16,392 bases of DNA from Thermohalobaculum sp039030915 (GTDB lineage: Bacteria; Pseudomonadota; Alphaproteobacteria; Rhodobacterales; Rhodobacteraceae): positions 1-16,392 of the forward strand of contig JBCCDG010000091.1 in NCBI GenBank assembly GCA_039030915.1, written 5' to 3'. Positions 14,818 to 16,392 of the stretch are shown in pieces; position 1 is the first letter of the stretch; each line of letters begins with the position of its first letter. Below the pieces are notes generated by a model, which saw nothing but the letters and a program-made list of their open reading frames with translations, had not been told where the DNA came from and made no database searches. The position numbers were made by a program, and so were the translations under genes.

Positions 14818-14845
14818 GTGCGTTCCGGGTTGGGGATCGCGCCGG

Positions 14846-15322
14846 TCAGCCACCGCCCCAGCGCTCTGCGGCCGTGTCGTCCGCCTCGCGCGCGTCGACC
14901 CAGGCAGCGCCAGCCGCGCCGGTTTCCTTCTTCCAGAAGGGGGCGCGAGTCTTGAGATAGTCCATGAGAAACGCGGCGGCGTCGAAGGCGGCCTGGCGGT
15001 GGCGGCTGGCGGCGAGGACCAGCACGATCCGGTCGCCGGGCGCCAAGGGGCCGTAGCGATGGATGACGCGCACCCCGTCGAGCGGCCAGCGCGCCTCCGC
15101 CTCCGCCACGATGGCGGCCAGCGCCTTCTCGGTCATGCCGGGCCAGTGCTCGAGCTCCATGGCGGAGATCGCGCCGGCCCCGGTCATCTCCCGTACGAGG
15201 CCCGTGAAGCTCACGATGGCGCCGATATCGCGGCTGGCGGCGGCGAGGCGGGCATGCTCGGCGCCGAGGTCGAAATCCTCGCGCTGCACCGAGATCTTCG
15301 CGGCAGGGCCCGCGCCGTCCAT
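14846..15322 (-). CDS. moaE: Molybdopterin synthase catalytic subunit MoaE
   Basis: A 158-aa MoaE. Together with thiocarboxylated MoaD it turns cyclic pyranopterin monophosphate into molybdopterin. Signatures seen are SFTGLVR (38-44), LEHWPGM (57-63), HRYGPL (88-93), ASRHRQAAFDA (105-115) and DYLKTRAPFWKKE (121-133). Lys124 and Lys131 correspond to the catalytic lysines of the family (K119 and K126 in E. coli). It starts 2 bases after the moaD stop, so the two subunits are made together. It is the last gene of the pgsA-moaD-moaE operon. Confidence 0.97.
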   Translation of the reverse strand: MDGAGPAAKISVQREDFDLGAEHARLAAASRDIGAIVSFTGLVREMTGAGAISAMELEHWPGMTEKALAAIVAEAEARWPLDGVRVIHRYGPLAPGDRIVLVLAASRHRQAAFDAAAFLMDYLKTRAPFWKKETGAAGAAWVDAREADDTAAERWGGG

Positions 15323-15324
15323 GC

Positions 15325-15573
15325 TCAGCCTCCCGTCACCGGCGGGAAGAAGGCGACCTCGCGCGCACCCGCGATGGGCATGTCAAGATCGCCCATCTCC
15401 TGATCGACGGCGCAGCGTACCGCACGCATGTCCTCGAAGGCGGCGGCGTGCCCCTCCGAGCGGGCCTTCAGCGCCTCGGCCAGCTCCCGTGCGGTGCGGG
15501 CGGCACCGGGATCGACTTCCTCGGCAGGCGCGCCCACGCGCTCCCGCATCCAGGCGAAGTAGAGAACCTGCAT
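15325..15573 (-). CDS. moaD: Molybdopterin synthase sulfur-carrier subunit MoaD
   Basis: An 82-aa ubiquitin-fold sulfur carrier ending in Gly-Gly (PPVTGG), the terminus that is adenylated and thiocarboxylated for sulfur transfer. The N-terminus VLYFAWMRERVGA and the segment AVRCAVDQEM...AREVAFFPPVTGG are typical. The start at 15573 is chosen because GGGAGG ends 7 bases upstream; the in-frame ATG at 15579 touches that site. It lies 2 bases after the pgsA stop and 2 bases before moaE. Confidence 0.95.
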   Translation of the reverse strand: MQVLYFAWMRERVGAPAEEVDPGAARTARELAEALKARSEGHAAAFEDMRAVRCAVDQEMGDLDMPIAGAREVAFFPPVTGG

Positions 15574-15575
15574 CG

Positions 15576-16181
15576 TCATTCCTCCCTCGCATGAATATGG
15601 GCGAGGCCCTTGCGAAAGTAATCCCATCCGGAAGCGAGGGTCAGAGCAGCGGCGATCCAGAGGAGCACGATGCCCGCATGGTAGAGCGAGGCGCCGAAGA
15701 CCGCGCCGCCCGCGCCGGGCAGGGCTGCGAGGAGCACCCCGATCGCGACGAGCTGGGCCGTCGTCTTCCACTTGGCAAGCGGGGTGACCGCCAGCTTTAC
15801 GTCGCCGAGATACTCCCGCAATCCCGCCACCAGCACCTCGCGGAGCACGATCGCGGTGGCGGGCAGCGTCAGCTCCCAGGCGAGCGCGAGGCCCCCGCCC
15901 GCCACGGGGGTCGCGTGGAGCGCCACGAGCAGCATCAGGGCGACGATGGCCATCGCCTTGTCGGCGATGGGATCGAGCATCTTGCCGACGGCGCTGGCCA
16001 TGCCGAAGCGGCGCGCCACCCAGCCATCGATGAAATCCGTGAGGGCGGCGAGGACGAAGAGCGTGACGCCGAGCGGCTCGGCCACCGGGCGCTCGAGCAG
16101 CAGAAACACCACGACAAGCCCGGGCGCCGCGAGGATGCGGGCCGCGGTGAGGATGTTCGGTATGGTCCAGATACGCGCCAT
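15576..16181 (-). CDS. pgsA: CDP-diacylglycerol-glycerol-3-phosphate 3-phosphatidyltransferase
   Basis: A 201-aa inner-membrane enzyme making phosphatidylglycerol phosphate. The complete CDP-alcohol phosphotransferase motif is visible: Asp49, Asp52-Gly53, Ala56-Arg57, Gly66, Asp70 and Asp74 with correct spacing. Several hydrophobic segments are clear (about 15-30, 36-48, 77-90, 98-112, 140-155 and 165-185). The N-terminus MARIWTIPNILTAARI is characteristic. The start at 16181 fits relatives; GGGGG lies 4 bases upstream. It is the first gene of an operon with moaD and moaE, an order commonly seen in alphaproteobacteria. Confidence 0.96.
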   Translation of the reverse strand: MARIWTIPNILTAARILAAPGLVVVFLLLERPVAEPLGVTLFVLAALTDFIDGWVARRFGMASAVGKMLDPIADKAMAIVALMLLVALHATPVAGGGLALAWELTLPATAIVLREVLVAGLREYLGDVKLAVTPLAKWKTTAQLVAIGVLLAALPGAGGAVFGASLYHAGIVLLWIAAALTLASGWDYFRKGLAHIHAREE

Positions 16182-16255
16182 AACGCCCCCGCTTAGACCA
16201 GCAGCAGGCGGCCCCGGCAAGCCGGGCGAACGCCGAGCGGCGCAGCACCCGACCC

Positions 16256-16298
16256 GGCCCCGCGCAGGCCCGCCGACGAAGGGCGGGCGGGCGGGGCC
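16256..16298. repeat. Strong GC-rich hairpin at the polyketide-synthase junction
   Basis: Outer arms GGCCCCGC (16256-16263) and GCGGGGCC (16291-16298) pair perfectly, and inner arms GCCCGCC (16268-16274) and GGCGGGC (16282-16288) pair around a 7-nt loop. The total is 15 G-C pairs with a small internal loop. No T-tract follows. The right arm ends where ketosynthase similarity begins. Confidence 0.6.
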
Positions 16299-16392
16299 CA
16301 CTGAGGTGAGCTATCTCGAAGCGCATGGGACAGGCACGTCACTGGGTGACCCGATAGAAGTGAATGCGGCGATGTCGGTCTTGGGTAAAGAG
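16297..16392 (+). pseudogene. Polyketide synthase ketosynthase fragment, starting in mid-domain (runs off the window)
   Basis: The frame reads PTEVSYLEAHGTGT, then SLGDPIEVNAAMSVLGKE, to the last base. EAHGTGTxLGDPIE is the conserved second active-site segment of type I polyketide synthase ketosynthases and contains the first catalytic histidine. The preceding roughly 300 residues of the domain, including the catalytic Cys, are absent: upstream bases belong to a GC-rich hairpin and to the pgsA promoter region. The fragment is about 56% GC by hand count over 16306-16392, well below its neighbours. Whether this is a 5'-truncated gene, the remnant of a rearrangement, or an assembly join cannot be decided here because the frame continues beyond the window. 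Confidence 0.7.

Larger units (their letters stand above)
14707..14829. repeat. Direct repeat copy B (123 bp)
   Basis: Copy B of the pair, beginning 6 bases after copy A. It keeps the GAAC-N7-GAAC box, while the upstream dyad and the -10 (TATTAG, 4 of 6) are more degenerate than in copy A. Its 3' part forms a better hairpin than copy A. Confidence 0.85.
14368..14845. other. Convergent intergenic region containing a duplicated SOS-box repeat
   Basis: The region is 478 bases between the 3' ends of the MBL-fold gene (+) and moaE (-). 14368-14570 is GC-rich with nothing recognised. 14571-14829 holds two diverged direct repeats, described separately. Open frames on both strands encode Arg- and Pro-rich sequences with no family features or ribosome-binding sites. 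No protein gene is supported. Confidence 0.6.

Noticed and set aside
14571..14829. The two 130-bp repeats as the start of a CRISPR array
   Set aside because: The copies are contiguous, long and diverged, with no unique spacers and no cas genes nearby.

Overview
The window is GC-rich chromosome whose gene content and order look alphaproteobacterial, most like the Rhodobacterales. Supporting signs are the methyltransferase/comF/grxC/nitrilase cluster, a DmdC-type acyl-CoA dehydrogenase, the minD-minE pair, and two GAAC-N7-GAAC boxes that match the alphaproteobacterial LexA site. No rRNA, tRNA, CRISPR array or insertion sequence was seen. The assignment rests on protein family recognition by eye, without a database search.

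Layout. 1-429: the 3' end of minD, then minE (division-site placement). 430-2455: an AT-rich island with one gene, a 540-aa P-loop ATPase resembling ORC/Cdc6-type AAA+ proteins, set between core genes. 2524-3600 (-): hemH, ferrochelatase. 3968-4754 (-): an ArsR-family repressor followed by an overlapping AHSA1-type SRPBCC gene, with a clear palindromic operator just upstream of the repressor. 4792-5739 (-): a NDUFAF5/BioC-like methyltransferase-fold protein, divergent from a tight comF-grxC-nitrilase operon (5793-7842, +). 8068-9579 (-): an FAD-linked D-2-hydroxyacid (D-2-hydroxyglutarate-like) dehydrogenase with a 13-bp triple tandem repeat just upstream. 9777-9962: a possible 61-aa hydrophobic protein. 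10003-11139 (-): a Sua5/TsaC-type threonylcarbamoyl-AMP synthase. 11362-13098 (+): a DmdC-like acyl-CoA dehydrogenase, then an MBL-fold hydrolase (13213-14367, +). 14846-16181 (-): pgsA-moaD-moaE (phospholipid synthesis and molybdopterin synthase). 16297-16392 (+): the start of a polyketide-synthase ketosynthase reading frame that enters in mid-domain.

Most of the window is housekeeping. Four places are not explained by ordinary genes. The first is the AT-rich ATPase island. The second is the 478-bp convergent gap at 14368-14845, which holds two diverged copies of a 123-130-bp repeat, each with a LexA-type box over a promoter-like -10. The third is the abrupt polyketide-synthase fragment at the right edge, which abuts a strong GC-rich hairpin. 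The fourth is the 13-bp tandem repeat upstream of the FAD-linked dehydrogenase. The ArsR promoter also looks leaderless and directly overlapped by its operator.
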